The notes beneath the pieces were generated by a model. The model was not told the DNA's origin. It made no database searches and worked only from the letters and a program-made list of their open reading frames with translations. The translations under genes and the position numbers were made by a program. A DNA stretch of 43,317 nt from Paraburkholderia sp. (lineage in GTDB: Bacteria; Pseudomonadota; Gammaproteobacteria; Burkholderiales; Burkholderiaceae), in contig NZ_JAMFSB010000108.1 of assembly GCF_026225065.1 (NCBI RefSeq), forward strand, positions 1 through 43,317, written 5' to 3'. Shown in pieces: positions 7,893 to 16,583 of this stretch (its first letter is position 1; the number at the start of each line of letters is the position of its first letter).

Positions 7893-8665
7893 GTACGTGG
7901 ATCCTGTTGCGTGGACTCACGCGCGAGACGCGTCACTGGGGCCGCTTTCCGGCCATCCTGCGTGACGCCGTCAGGACCGACAGCTTGCTGCAGCTCGATC
8001 TGCCGGGCAACGGCGCACTCGTCGATCTGCGTGCGCCGGCCCAAGTGCCGTCGATGATTGAGTTCGTGCGGCGGGCGGTATCGCAAAGCAGCGTGCCCGG
8101 TCCCTATCGCGTGCTGGCAATGTCGTTGGGCGGGATGGTGGCGACGGCATGGGCGCAGCACTATCCCGAGGAGATTGACCGGCTCGTGCTGATCAACACC
8201 AGCATGCGGCCGTTTAGCAGCATGACGGAGCGTCTGCGCCCGCAGGCGTGGCCTCGTTTGCTGCGTGTCGCGGCCGGATGGCGTGACGCCCGCGAAGCTG
8301 AGACGATTATCCATCGACTGACGTGCAACGATCCGCAGGCGTTGGCGGGCGACCTCGCCGCGTGGGCCGCGATTCGCGAGAGCGCGCCGGTGAGCCGCGG
8401 CAATGCGCTGCGCCAGTTATGGGCGGCGGCCCGCTTCAACGCCGGCGATACGGTGCCGCGCTGCGCGACCCTGATCCTGTCGTCGGCGCAGGACCGGCTG
8501 GTGAATCCGGTGTGTTCGGCGAAGCTGGCGGCGGCGTGGGGTGCGGCGCATATCCAGCATCCGTGGGCCGGCCACGATCTGCCGCACGACGATCCGGTGT
8601 GGACCAGCGGGACCGTCGGCGCCTGGCTGCCGGAGGTCGTGGATACGATGGGGAAAAGATTCTGA
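7889..8665 (+). CDS. Alpha/beta-fold hydrolase
   Basis: A 258-aa alpha/beta hydrolase without signal peptide. The nucleophile elbow is A-M-S-L-G-G with Ser79; the likely acid is Asp202 (SSAQDRLVNP) and the likely base His229 (WAGHDLPHDD), in the canonical order. The first elbow residue is Ala instead of Gly, a tolerated variant. The strand-loop region DLPGNG at 37-42 is typical of the fold. The start codon overlaps the stop of the M14 gene (ATGA), which implies coupled translation and a joint pathway. Such proteins may be esterases, amidases or thioesterases; the specificity is not predictable here. Confidence 0.85.
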   Translation: MSTWILLRGLTRETRHWGRFPAILRDAVRTDSLLQLDLPGNGALVDLRAPAQVPSMIEFVRRAVSQSSVPGPYRVLAMSLGGMVATAWAQHYPEEIDRLVLINTSMRPFSSMTERLRPQAWPRLLRVAAGWRDAREAETIIHRLTCNDPQALAGDLAAWAAIRESAPVSRGNALRQLWAAARFNAGDTVPRCATLILSSAQDRLVNPVCSAKLAAAWGAAHIQHPWAGHDLPHDDPVWTSGTVGAWLPEVVDTMGKRF

Positions 8666-8853
8666 AGAAGTAGACGGCATGGCGCGGGTGAAAATGCCAC
8701 GCCGCTTGTTTGCCGCTCGGTCCGCCCGGTAAGCCAGTATTCTTTTGCCGACATATCAAGCGTGCTCGCGCCGCGGGCGACCATGCTAATCTGTCTGAGG
8801 AATAGCTTCGCCCAGCCTGACCGGGCTTACTGGGCTCACAAGGAGATCACTGC

Positions 8854-9399
8854 ATGTTTTCACGAATCGCCTCGCGCCGTTCCCTGGCGCGTGTTTTTAC
8901 AACCGCTTCGCTGGCGCTCGCCTGCAACGCCGCCTGCCTGAGCGCAGCGTTCGCCGAGGCCACCGTTCCCGCTTCCCTGACCCCGGGCGAAGCGACCCAT
9001 GTCGTCGCTGCACTCAAGGCGAGCGGCACGCAGATCTACACGTGCAAGCGCGACGCCAGCAACAATCTCTCGTGGGCGTTCAAGGCGCCGAGCGCCGAGC
9101 TGTACGACGCATCGGGCACATTGATCGTCACGCACAGCGCGGGCCCCTCATGGGCCGCCGCGGACGGCAGCAGGATCACCGGCGCGGTACTCCAGCAAGC
9201 GCCGAATACCGATCAGGCCGGCAGCATCCCGCTTCTGCTGCTGCGGGCGACCAATGCCGGTGGCCCCGGCCTGCTTTCCACGGTGCGCTATGTGCAACGT
9301 CTCGACACGCATGGTGGCGTCGCGCCAAGCGGACCCTGCACGCAGGAAGGACAGGAAGGGCGCAGTCCATATATAGCCGAATACGTGTTTCTCGGCTAA
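8854..9399 (+). CDS. Exported DUF3455-family protein
   Basis: A 181-aa predicted secreted protein. The first 34 or so residues form a long signal peptide with several Arg residues, a hydrophobic stretch and a likely cleavage after AFA-EA. The mature part resembles the DUF3455 family of unknown function, with repeated beta-rich blocks (QIYTCK, WAFKAPSAELYD, GPSWAAADGS, VRYVQRLDTHGG). Two conserved Cys (in YTCK and GPCTQ) may form a disulfide in the periplasm. A clear ribosome site, AAGGAG, lies 8 bases before the ATG. The gene stands alone between the hydrolase and the glutamate dehydrogenase. Its function is unknown. Confidence 0.82.
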   Translation: MFSRIASRRSLARVFTTASLALACNAACLSAAFAEATVPASLTPGEATHVVAALKASGTQIYTCKRDASNNLSWAFKAPSAELYDASGTLIVTHSAGPSWAAADGSRITGAVLQQAPNTDQAGSIPLLLLRATNAGGPGLLSTVRYVQRLDTHGGVAPSGPCTQEGQEGRSPYIAEYVFLG

Positions 9400-9414
9400 G
9401 ACCTCGCAATCGGT

Positions 9415-9443
9415 TTGACACCTGGGGCAACACCTTAGTAAAG
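9415..9443 (+). promoter_or_regulatory. Candidate sigma-70 promoter for glutamate dehydrogenase
   Basis: A perfect -35 hexamer TTGACA (9415-9420) with a weak -10 region (GTAAAG at 9438-9443, 17-bp spacing; the overlapping TAGTAA is an alternative). Transcription would start near 9450, directly at a large palindrome. The weak -10 is the main doubt. Confidence 0.4.
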
Positions 9444-9451
9444 CGTTCGTC

Positions 9452-9485
9452 TGAAAGTCGATGTGCGGATGCACATTGACTTTCA
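9452..9485. promoter_or_regulatory. 34-nt near-perfect palindrome / stem-loop before glutamate dehydrogenase
   Basis: Arms TGAAAGTC-G-ATGTGC and GCACAT-T-GACTTTCA around a GGAT loop: 14 Watson-Crick pairs plus one G-U, with no bulge. It begins 52 bases after the DUF3455 stop and ends 61 bases before the dehydrogenase start, and is not followed by a T-run. Its place at the predicted transcription start fits either an operator for a dimeric regulator or a 5' mRNA hairpin. A terminator for the upstream gene is a weaker alternative. Confidence 0.6.
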
Positions 9486-9546
9486 ACTATCTGGCGCATA
9501 ATTCGTATCACGATGCATTCGATTGCCGCCCGTTGTGGAGGAGATC

Positions 9547-12500
9547 TTGCAAGCGAAGAACGAAGAATCCGTTGCGCACCTGCTGAACGACGTCATCGAA
9601 TTCGCACGCGGGCGATTGCCTGAACCGACATTCGCCATCGTCGAACCTTTCCTGCTGCACTACTACGATTTCGTCGATGCCGACGATCTGCAAAGCCGCG
9701 CGATCGCCGACCTCTACGGCGCCGCACTGGCGCATTGGCAAACCGCCCAGCGCTTCGTTCCCGGCAGCGAACGATTGCGCGTCTATAACCCGATTCTCGA
9801 ACAGCACGGCTGGCATTCCGATCACACCGTCATTGAGATCGTCAATGACGACATGCCGTTTCTGGTCGATTCGGTGTCGATGGCGGTCAATCGGCTTGGG
9901 CTTGCCTTGCACTCGGTCGTGCACCCGGTGTTCCGCATCTGGCGTGGCGTCGATGGCAGTATCGTGCGCGTCGGTCAGGGTGCAGAAGATGCGGCCGACA
10001 CGCAGTCGCAACTCGCTTCCTTCATCCACTTCGAAGTAGACCGTTGCGGCGACGCCGCCAAGCTCGACTCGCTCAGGGACGACATCGCCAAAGTATTAGG
10101 TGACGTGCGCGCGGCAGTGGAAGACTGGCCGAAGATCGTCGCGATTGCGCGCGGCACCATCAAGGACATGAAGGCGCGCGACACCGGCGTCGAAGGTGCG
10201 GAAGCGCGTGCCTTCCTCGAATGGATGGTGGACGACCACTTCACGTTTCTCGGCCAGCGCGACTACGAACTGGTTTCGCATGACGTGGGCTTCGGTCTGC
10301 GCGCACTGCCCGATTCGGGCCTGGGCATTCTGCGCGACGCGCTGCGGCCGTTCGGCGCCGCCGATGTCACGCCATTACCGGCTGCCGCCGCGCAGATCAT
10401 CACGGGCGCCTCGCCAATCTTTCTGACCAAAGCGAACTCGCGCGCCACCGTGCATCGGCCAGGTTACCTCGACTACGTGGGCATCAAGCTGACCGGTGCG
10501 GATGGCAAGATCATCGGAGAGCGGCGCTTTATCGGGCTGTATACGTCGACGGCGTATATCGTATCGGCGTCCGAAATACCTATCGTGCGCCGTAAATGCG
10601 CCAATATCGTGCGCCGCGCCGGCTTTTTGCCGAAGGGGCATCTGGCGAAGTCGCTGGTGACGGTGCTTGAAACGTATCCGCGCGACGAACTGTTTCAGGC
10701 CGAAGAAGACCAGCTCTACGACATCGCGCTTGGCGTGCTGCGTTTACAGGAGCATCAGCGCACCCGCCTGTTCGTACGGCGCGACCGCTTCGATCGCTTC
10801 GTATCGTGCCTCGTCTTCGTGCCGCGCGACAAGTACAACACCGACTTGCGGCGCCGCATTGCCAACCTGCTTATCGACGCGTTCAACGGCGCCAGCGTCG
10901 AGTTTACGCCCTTGCTTTCGGAGTCGACCCTCGCGCGGATTCATTTCGTCGTGCATGCCGAGCCTGGCGCGATGCCGGATGTGGACACCCGCGAGCTCGA
11001 AGCACGGCTCGTGCAGGTGACACGCCGCTGGCAGGACGATCTGGCCGACGCGTTGATCGATGCGTTCGGCGAAGAGCAGGGCAACCGTCTGCTGCAGCAC
11101 TACGCCGATTCATTTCCGGCCGGCTACCGTGACGACTATCCGGCCCGCACGGCGGTGCGCGACATCGAACTGATCGAGCGGCTGCAGGGCAGCGAGCGGA
11201 TCGCGATGAACCTCTATCGTCCCATCGAATCCGGTCCGCGCGCGTTTCGCTTCAAGGTGTACCGCGTCGGGCAGCCGATCGCCTTGTCGCGCAGTCTGCC
11301 GATGCTCGAGCATCTCGGCGTGCGCGTCGAAGAAGAGCGCCCGTATCTGATCGAAGCGCTGAACGCGACCCCTGCATGGATCCACGACTTCGGCCTTGAA
11401 CTCGCGGATGACACCGAATTCGACATCGAGCGTGTGAAGAACCTGTTTGAAGATGCCTTCGAACAGGTCTGGACCGGCGAGATCGAAAGCGACGACTTCA
11501 ACCGGCTGGTGCTGCGTGCGCAACTGGCGGCGCGCGAAGTGACAATCCTGCGTGCCTATGCCAAGTATCTGCGGCAAGTCGGTTCGACCTTCAGCGACGC
11601 CTACATCGAGCGCGCGCTGACCGGCAATCCCACGATTGCCGGCAAGCTCGTCGAACTGTTCATGGCGCGCTTCGACCCGTCGCTGGGCAACACGCGCGAG
11701 CAGCGTGTGGAAGTGCTGCTTAAATGGATCGATAGCGCGCTCGACCAGGTGCCGAATCTCGATGAGGACCGCATCCTGCGGCAGTTTCTTGGCGTGATCA
11801 AGGCCACCCAACGCACGAATTACTACCGGCTCGACGAGGAGGGGCACCCCAAGCCCTATCTATCGTTCAAGTTCAACCCGGCGCGCGTGCCAGGCTTGCC
11901 TGAGCCCAAGCCGATGTTCGAAATCTGGGTGTACGCGCCGCGCGTCGAAGGTGTGCACTTGAGGGGCGGGAGAGCCGCACGCGGTGGCTTGCGCTGGTCC
12001 GACCGGCGCGAGGACTTCCGTACGGAAGTCCTCGGCCTGATGAAAGCGCAGATGGTGAAGAACGTGGTGATCGTGCCGGTGGGTTCGAAGGGTGGTTTCG
12101 TCGTGAAGAACCCGCCGCCGCCCGGCGACCGCGAAGCGTGGATGCGCGAAGGCATCGCCTGCTATCAGACCTTCCTGCGCGGCCTGCTCGATCTGACCGA
12201 CAACCTGGCCGGCACCGAGGTCGTGCCACCGCCCGACGTAGTGCGGCATGACGGCGACGATCCGTATCTGGTGGTAGCGGCTGACAAGGGCACGGCCACG
12301 TTCTCTGACTACGCCAATGCGATTTCTCAGGAGTACGGATTCTGGCTCGACGACGCGTTTGCCTCGGGCGGCTCGGTCGGCTACGACCACAAGAAGATGG
12401 CGATCACCGCACGCGGCGCCTGGGAATCGGTGAAGCGGCACTTTCGCGAAATGGGCGTCGACACCCAGACCATGGATTTTACGGTGGTGGGCGTCGGCGA

Positions 12501-14382
12501 TATGTCCGGCGATGTGTTCGGCAACGGCATGCTGCTGTCGCCGCATATCAAGCTCGTGGCCGCATTCGATCATCGCCATATCTTTCTCGACCCGAACCCT
12601 GATCCGGGCGCCAGTCTGGCCGAGCGTGGGCGCCTCTTTATCCTCGAACGCTCCAGCTGGGCCGACTACGATCCGACGCTGATCTCGGCCGGCGGTGGCG
12701 TGTTTCCGCGTACGGCCAAGACCGTGCCTGTGTCGGCGGCGATGCAGGCGATACTCGGCATCAATGCTGTGGCGTTGCCGCCGAACGAACTGATCCGCGC
12801 GATTCTGCAGGCTCCAGTGGATCTGCTCTACAACGGCGGGGTCGGCACCTACGTGAAGGCGAGCCGCGAGACGCATGCGCAGGTGGGCGATCGCACCAAC
12901 GACGCGTTGCGCGTGAACGGCGCGGATCTGCGCTGCAAGGTGGTAGCGGAGGGCGGCAACCTCGGGCTCACGCACCTTGGGCGGATCGAGTTCGCATTGC
13001 GCGGAGGCCGCATCAACACCGACGCGATCGACAATTCAGCCGGTGTGGATTGTTCGGACCACGAAGTCAACATCAAGATTCTGCTCGGTCTGGTCGTGAA
13101 GGACGGCGAGATGACCGAAAAGCAGCGTAACGCGCAGCTTGCCGACATGACCGATGAAGTCGGGCTTCTGGTTCTACAGGACAACTACTACCAGACCCAG
13201 GCGCTTTCGATCGCGGGGCGCTACAGCGTCGAACTGTTCGACGCGGAGACGCGTTTCATGCGCTGGCTCGAACGGGCGGGGCGTTTGAACCGTGTGATCG
13301 AGTTCTTGCCGACCGACGAGGAAATCGCCGAGCGGCAAGCTGCCAAACAAGGCCTGACCTCGCCGGAGCGGGCGGTATTGCTTGCCTACAGCAAGATGTG
13401 GCTGTACGACGCGCTGCTCGAATCCGATATGCCGGGGGATCCGTTGGTCAGCAGTATGCTGGTCGACTATTTTCCGAAACCGTTGCGTCACCGCTTCAGG
13501 GAACCGATACAGCGCCATCCACTGCGGCGTGAGATTCTCGTCACGTACCTGACCAACGCGCTTGTCAACCGCGTGGGCTGCGAATTCGTGCACCGGCTGA
13601 TGGAGGAGACCGACGCGCAACCGGGCGAGATCGTGCGGGCCTGCATCATGGCGCGCGACGTCTTCGATCTGGAAGACGTATGGCACAGCATCGACGCGCT
13701 CGATAACCGCGTAGCCGACGATGTCCAGGCGCGCATGTTCGTCGAGGTGGCGCGGCTCGTGGAGCGGACGGCGCTGTGGTTCCTGCGGCAATTGCAATCG
13801 GGCGCCGTCATCGACGTGACCAATCTGCTGACGCGTTGCCGCGATGCCGCGCAGCGGCTCGCGTCACAATGGCCCGCGCTGTTGCCCGCCGCGGACCTGG
13901 AAGCCCTAATGGAGCGGCAACGGATTCTGGTGGATGCTGGGGTGGACAGCGAACTGGCGGTGCGGGTGGCGAGCGGCGAAATCTCCGCGGCGTTGCTCGA
14001 TATAGCCGAGGTGGCCGCCACCTGCGGCAAGAGTCTCGAACTGGTTGCCGGGGTGTATTTCGCGCTCGGCACGCAGCTCAACTATGGCTGGATCGCCGAG
14101 CGCGCCAACGCGCTGCCTGCCCCAACGCACTGGGACATGCTGGCTCGTGCTGCTGCGCTCGCCGAACTGGCCCGCCTCAAGCGCGCCTTGACGACGAGCG
14201 CGCTGGCGGGCGCCACGGAATCGTCGACGCCGGACGAACTGGTCGAACGATGGCAAGTCCACCGTGCGGCGCCGCTCGAGCGTTATGCGCGACTGGTTGC
14301 CGATCTGCGCGCCTCGGGCGGCTCGAGCCTCTCGGTGCTGCTTGTGATCGTGCGGGAAATGGCGCTATTGGAGCGGACCTGA
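9547..14382 (+). CDS. gdhB: NAD-dependent glutamate dehydrogenase, large (180-kDa) class
   Basis: A 1611-aa enzyme that deaminates L-glutamate to 2-oxoglutarate and ammonia with NAD+, linking amino acid catabolism to the TCA cycle in the cytoplasm. Its size and layout fit the large bacterial class: long N-terminal ACT-like regulatory region, catalytic core in the middle (KNVVIVPVGSKGGFV near residue 840, the dinucleotide-binding VGVGDMSGDVFGNG near 980, GGGVFPRTAKT further on), and a helical C-terminal region. I chose the TTG at 9547, because GGAGG lies 5 bases before it and the protein then begins MQAKNEE; the upstream in-frame TTG at 9523 has no ribosome site. It is a single-gene unit, probably controlled through the promoter and palindrome upstream. 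Confidence 0.95.
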   Translation: MQAKNEESVAHLLNDVIEFARGRLPEPTFAIVEPFLLHYYDFVDADDLQSRAIADLYGAALAHWQTAQRFVPGSERLRVYNPILEQHGWHSDHTVIEIVNDDMPFLVDSVSMAVNRLGLALHSVVHPVFRIWRGVDGSIVRVGQGAEDAADTQSQLASFIHFEVDRCGDAAKLDSLRDDIAKVLGDVRAAVEDWPKIVAIARGTIKDMKARDTGVEGAEARAFLEWMVDDHFTFLGQRDYELVSHDVGFGLRALPDSGLGILRDALRPFGAADVTPLPAAAAQIITGASPIFLTKANSRATVHRPGYLDYVGIKLTGADGKIIGERRFIGLYTSTAYIVSASEIPIVRRKCANIVRRAGFLPKGHLAKSLVTVLETYPRDELFQAEEDQLYDIALGVLRLQEHQRTRLFVRRDRFDRFVSCLVFVPRDKYNTDLRRRIANLLIDAFNGASVEFTPLLSESTLARIHFVVHAEPGAMPDVDTRELEARLVQVTRRWQDDLADALIDAFGEEQGNRLLQHYADSFPAGYRDDYPARTAVRDIELIERLQGSERIAMNLYRPIESGPRAFRFKVYRVGQPIALSRSLPMLEHLGVRVEEERPYLIEALNATPAWIHDFGLELADDTEFDIERVKNLFEDAFEQVWTGEIESDDFNRLVLRAQLAAREVTILRAYAKYLRQVGSTFSDAYIERALTGNPTIAGKLVELFMARFDPSLGNTREQRVEVLLKWIDSALDQVPNLDEDRILRQFLGVIKATQRTNYYRLDEEGHPKPYLSFKFNPARVPGLPEPKPMFEIWVYAPRVEGVHLRGGRAARGGLRWSDRREDFRTEVLGLMKAQMVKNVVIVPVGSKGGFVVKNPPPPGDREAWMREGIACYQTFLRGLLDLTDNLAGTEVVPPPDVVRHDGDDPYLVVAADKGTATFSDYANAISQEYGFWLDDAFASGGSVGYDHKKMAITARGAWESVKRHFREMGVDTQTMDFTVVGVGDMSGDVFGNGMLLSPHIKLVAAFDHRHIFLDPNPDPGASLAERGRLFILERSSWADYDPTLISAGGGVFPRTAKTVPVSAAMQAILGINAVALPPNELIRAILQAPVDLLYNGGVGTYVKASRETHAQVGDRTNDALRVNGADLRCKVVAEGGNLGLTHLGRIEFALRGGRINTDAIDNSAGVDCSDHEVNIKILLGLVVKDGEMTEKQRNAQLADMTDEVGLLVLQDNYYQTQALSIAGRYSVELFDAETRFMRWLERAGRLNRVIEFLPTDEEIAERQAAKQGLTSPERAVLLAYSKMWLYDALLESDMPGDPLVSSMLVDYFPKPLRHRFREPIQRHPLRREILVTYLTNALVNRVGCEFVHRLMEETDAQPGEIVRACIMARDVFDLEDVWHSIDALDNRVADDVQARMFVEVARLVERTALWFLRQLQSGAVIDVTNLLTRCRDAAQRLASQWPALLPAADLEALMERQRILVDAGVDSELAVRVASGEISAALLDIAEVAATCGKSLELVAGVYFALGTQLNYGWIAERANALPAPTHWDMLARAAALAELARLKRALTTSALAGATESSTPDELVERWQVHRAAPLERYARLVADLRASGGSSLSVLLVIVREMALLERT

Positions 14383-14499
14383 AGCTGGCCGGCAACGGCG
14401 AGGTAAGGGCGGTTGTGAGGGGCTCGCAGAGGGGAGTTGGACGCATGGCACCCTGATTGACCATAATAGCGACTCTTGCCATTCCGCCTTGAATCTGCC

Positions 14500-15564
14500 A
14501 TGACCGATCACGTAGCATCGAATCCTGCTGTGCCGCGCCTCACGAGCCTATCGCATGGCGGCGGCTGCGGCTGCAAGATTGCGCCAGGCGTGCTGGCCGA
14601 CCTGCTCAAGCGCAGTGTGCCGCTGCCGGCGTTTCCCGACCTGCTGGTCGGCACCGAGACCGCCGACGATGCAGCCGTCTATCGCCTGAACGACGAGCAG
14701 GCAATCATCGCCACCACCGATTTCTTCATGCCGATCGTCGACGATCCGTACGACTTCGGCCGCATCGCGGCGACCAATGCGCTCTCCGACGTGTATGCGA
14801 TGGGCGGTAAGCCGATTCTCGCGCTGGCGCTGGTCGGCATGCCGATCAACGTGTTGCCGCACGACGTGATCGCGGCGGTGCTGCGCGGTGGCGAAGATGT
14901 CTGCACCCAGGCGGGCATTCCGGTGGCGGGCGGTCATTCGATCGATTCCGTCGAGCCGATCTACGGTCTCGCCGCGCTTGGCGTGGTCCATCCGCAGCGC
15001 ATCAAGCGCAACGCGGGGGCGCGCGCCGGCGACGTGCTGGTGCTCGGCAAGCCGCTCGGCGTGGGCGTGCTGTCGGCGGCCCTGAAAAAGAACCAGCTCG
15101 ACGATGCAGGCTACGCCGAGATGATTGCGAATACCACCAAGCTGAACCGTCCCGGGACCGATCTCGCCGCATTGCCGGGCGTGCATGCACTGACGGACGT
15201 CACGGGTTTCGGCCTGCTTGGACATACGCTGGAACTGGCGCGTGGGGCGGGGCTGAGCGCCCATCTGCGCTATGCGGACCTGCCGTGGCTGACCGGTGTC
15301 GAAGCGTTCGCGGATGCGGGCGTGATCACCGGTGCGTCGGGGCGCAATTGGGCTTCGTACAGCGAGAGCGTTGGTTTGAGCGCTGGGCTGCCCGAGCGCG
15401 CCTGTGCGTTGCTCACCGATCCGCAAACCTCGGGCGGCCTGCTGGTCTCTTGTGCGCCGGAGAGCGTCGATGACGTGCTGGCGATTTTCCGCGCGGACGG
15501 CTTCGATCGCGCGGTGGTGATTGGTGAGATGCGCGACGGCACGCCGCGCGTCGAGGTGGCGTGA
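14500..15564 (+). CDS. selD: Selenophosphate synthetase (selenide, water dikinase)
   Basis: A 354-aa enzyme that makes selenophosphate from selenide and ATP, the selenium donor for selenocysteine and for selenouridine in tRNA. The catalytic N-terminal motif HGGGCGCK is present, with Cys23 at the position of the essential Cys17 and Lys26 at that of Lys20 of E. coli SelD; it is a Cys form, not a Sec form. Further family motifs are DDAAVY, TTDFFMPIVDDP, NALSDVYAMGG and the C-terminal TDPQTSGGLL. The ATG at 14500 is preferred over an in-frame TTG 24 bases earlier. The next gene starts only 7 bases after the stop, so both are probably co-transcribed. selA, selB and selU are not in the window. Confidence 0.95.
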   Translation: MTDHVASNPAVPRLTSLSHGGGCGCKIAPGVLADLLKRSVPLPAFPDLLVGTETADDAAVYRLNDEQAIIATTDFFMPIVDDPYDFGRIAATNALSDVYAMGGKPILALALVGMPINVLPHDVIAAVLRGGEDVCTQAGIPVAGGHSIDSVEPIYGLAALGVVHPQRIKRNAGARAGDVLVLGKPLGVGVLSAALKKNQLDDAGYAEMIANTTKLNRPGTDLAALPGVHALTDVTGFGLLGHTLELARGAGLSAHLRYADLPWLTGVEAFADAGVITGASGRNWASYSESVGLSAGLPERACALLTDPQTSGGLLVSCAPESVDDVLAIFRADGFDRAVVIGEMRDGTPRVEVA

Positions 15565-15571
15565 TCGACCG

Positions 15572-16486
15572 ATGAAAGAAGAATCGCCGAAAGCCATCTT
15601 TTACGCCCTCGCCGCGAACATCGGGATTGCCATTTTCAAGTTCGCCGCTGCGATCTTCACGCAGTCTGGCTCGATGTTCGCCGAGGCCATTCACTCGAGC
15701 GCCGACTGTGGCAATCAGCTTCTGCTGCTGTTCGGTCTGCGCGAGGCGCGCAAGCCACCCAGTCCGCTGCATCCGATGGGCGCCGGGCGCGAGATCAATT
15801 TTTACTCGCTGCTGGTAGCCTTGCTGCTGTTCTTTGTCGGCGGTGCATTCTCCGTCTACGAGGGCGTGCACCGGCTGTTTGCGCGCGAACCGTTGTCGCA
15901 CGCTTATTTGGCACTGGCTGTACTGGGTGTCTCGGTCGTGCTCGAATCGTTGTCGCTGGCGGGTGCGGTCAGGGAGATCCGCAAGACGCATCCCGACAAA
16001 TCCATGTGGCGCTGGTTTCGCGAAACGCGCGAATCTGATCTGCTGGTCATAGCCGGCGAGGATATCGCAGCATTGGCGGGTCTTGCGATTGCATTCGTGG
16101 CCGTGCTGCTGACGATGATCACCGGCAATCCGGCCTTCGACGCGCTAGGCTCGATCGGCGTTGGCGTGCTGCTGATGGTGATCGCATGGCTGGTGGCGCG
16201 CGAAGTGAAATCGATGATTGTCGGCGAGTCGGCGAGCCCGGAAGTGCGGCGTGCAATCGAAGCCCATCTGCGCGCGCGGCCCGAGATTCATGGCATCATC
16301 AATCTGATCACACTCCAGTGGGGCCGCGAGGTCGTTGTCGCCGTGCAGGCCGAGATGATCGCGTATCCGAGCGGCCGCGCGATGGTCGACGCGATCAACG
16401 TGATCGAAGCCGATCTGCAGGAAACGTTTCCGCAAGTGCGCTGGGTGTTCTTCGAACCGGACGTGCCACGCGATCAACGGGGCTGA
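15572..16486 (+). CDS. Cation diffusion facilitator (Zn2+/divalent metal efflux) transporter
   Basis: A 304-aa inner-membrane antiporter of the CDF family. The metal-site motif HSSAD (His41, Asp45) is in the second membrane helix. The companion acidic site GEDIAAL (Glu163, Asp164) is in the fifth. About six helices are followed by a cytoplasmic domain (about 210-304). The E-D pair in place of the usual H-x-x-x-D in helix five resembles the ZnT9-like branch, where the transported metal is less certain. The ATG lies 7 bases after selD, so it is likely in the same transcript. A link to selenium handling is possible but not shown by the sequence. Confidence 0.88.
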   Translation: MKEESPKAIFYALAANIGIAIFKFAAAIFTQSGSMFAEAIHSSADCGNQLLLLFGLREARKPPSPLHPMGAGREINFYSLLVALLLFFVGGAFSVYEGVHRLFAREPLSHAYLALAVLGVSVVLESLSLAGAVREIRKTHPDKSMWRWFRETRESDLLVIAGEDIAALAGLAIAFVAVLLTMITGNPAFDALGSIGVGVLLMVIAWLVAREVKSMIVGESASPEVRRAIEAHLRARPEIHGIINLITLQWGREVVVAVQAEMIAYPSGRAMVDAINVIEADLQETFPQVRWVFFEPDVPRDQRG

Positions 16487-16583
16487 TCGTCAGTGATCCG
16501 TCCAAAGACGATCGGCTCCATTTAGGCCCAACGCGAAGCGAGCGCGCCCGCGGCACGACGCCGCGTGCAGCGCCGAACCGTAC

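Noticed and set aside
11860..12975. 371-codon minus-strand frame inside the glutamate dehydrogenase gene
   Set aside because: Shadow frame of a strongly conserved catalytic region.
16549..16565. GC hairpin CGCGGC-ACGAC-GCCGCG between convergent CDF and reductase genes
   Set aside because: Only a 6-bp stem without T-run in GC-rich DNA; such hairpins occur by chance.
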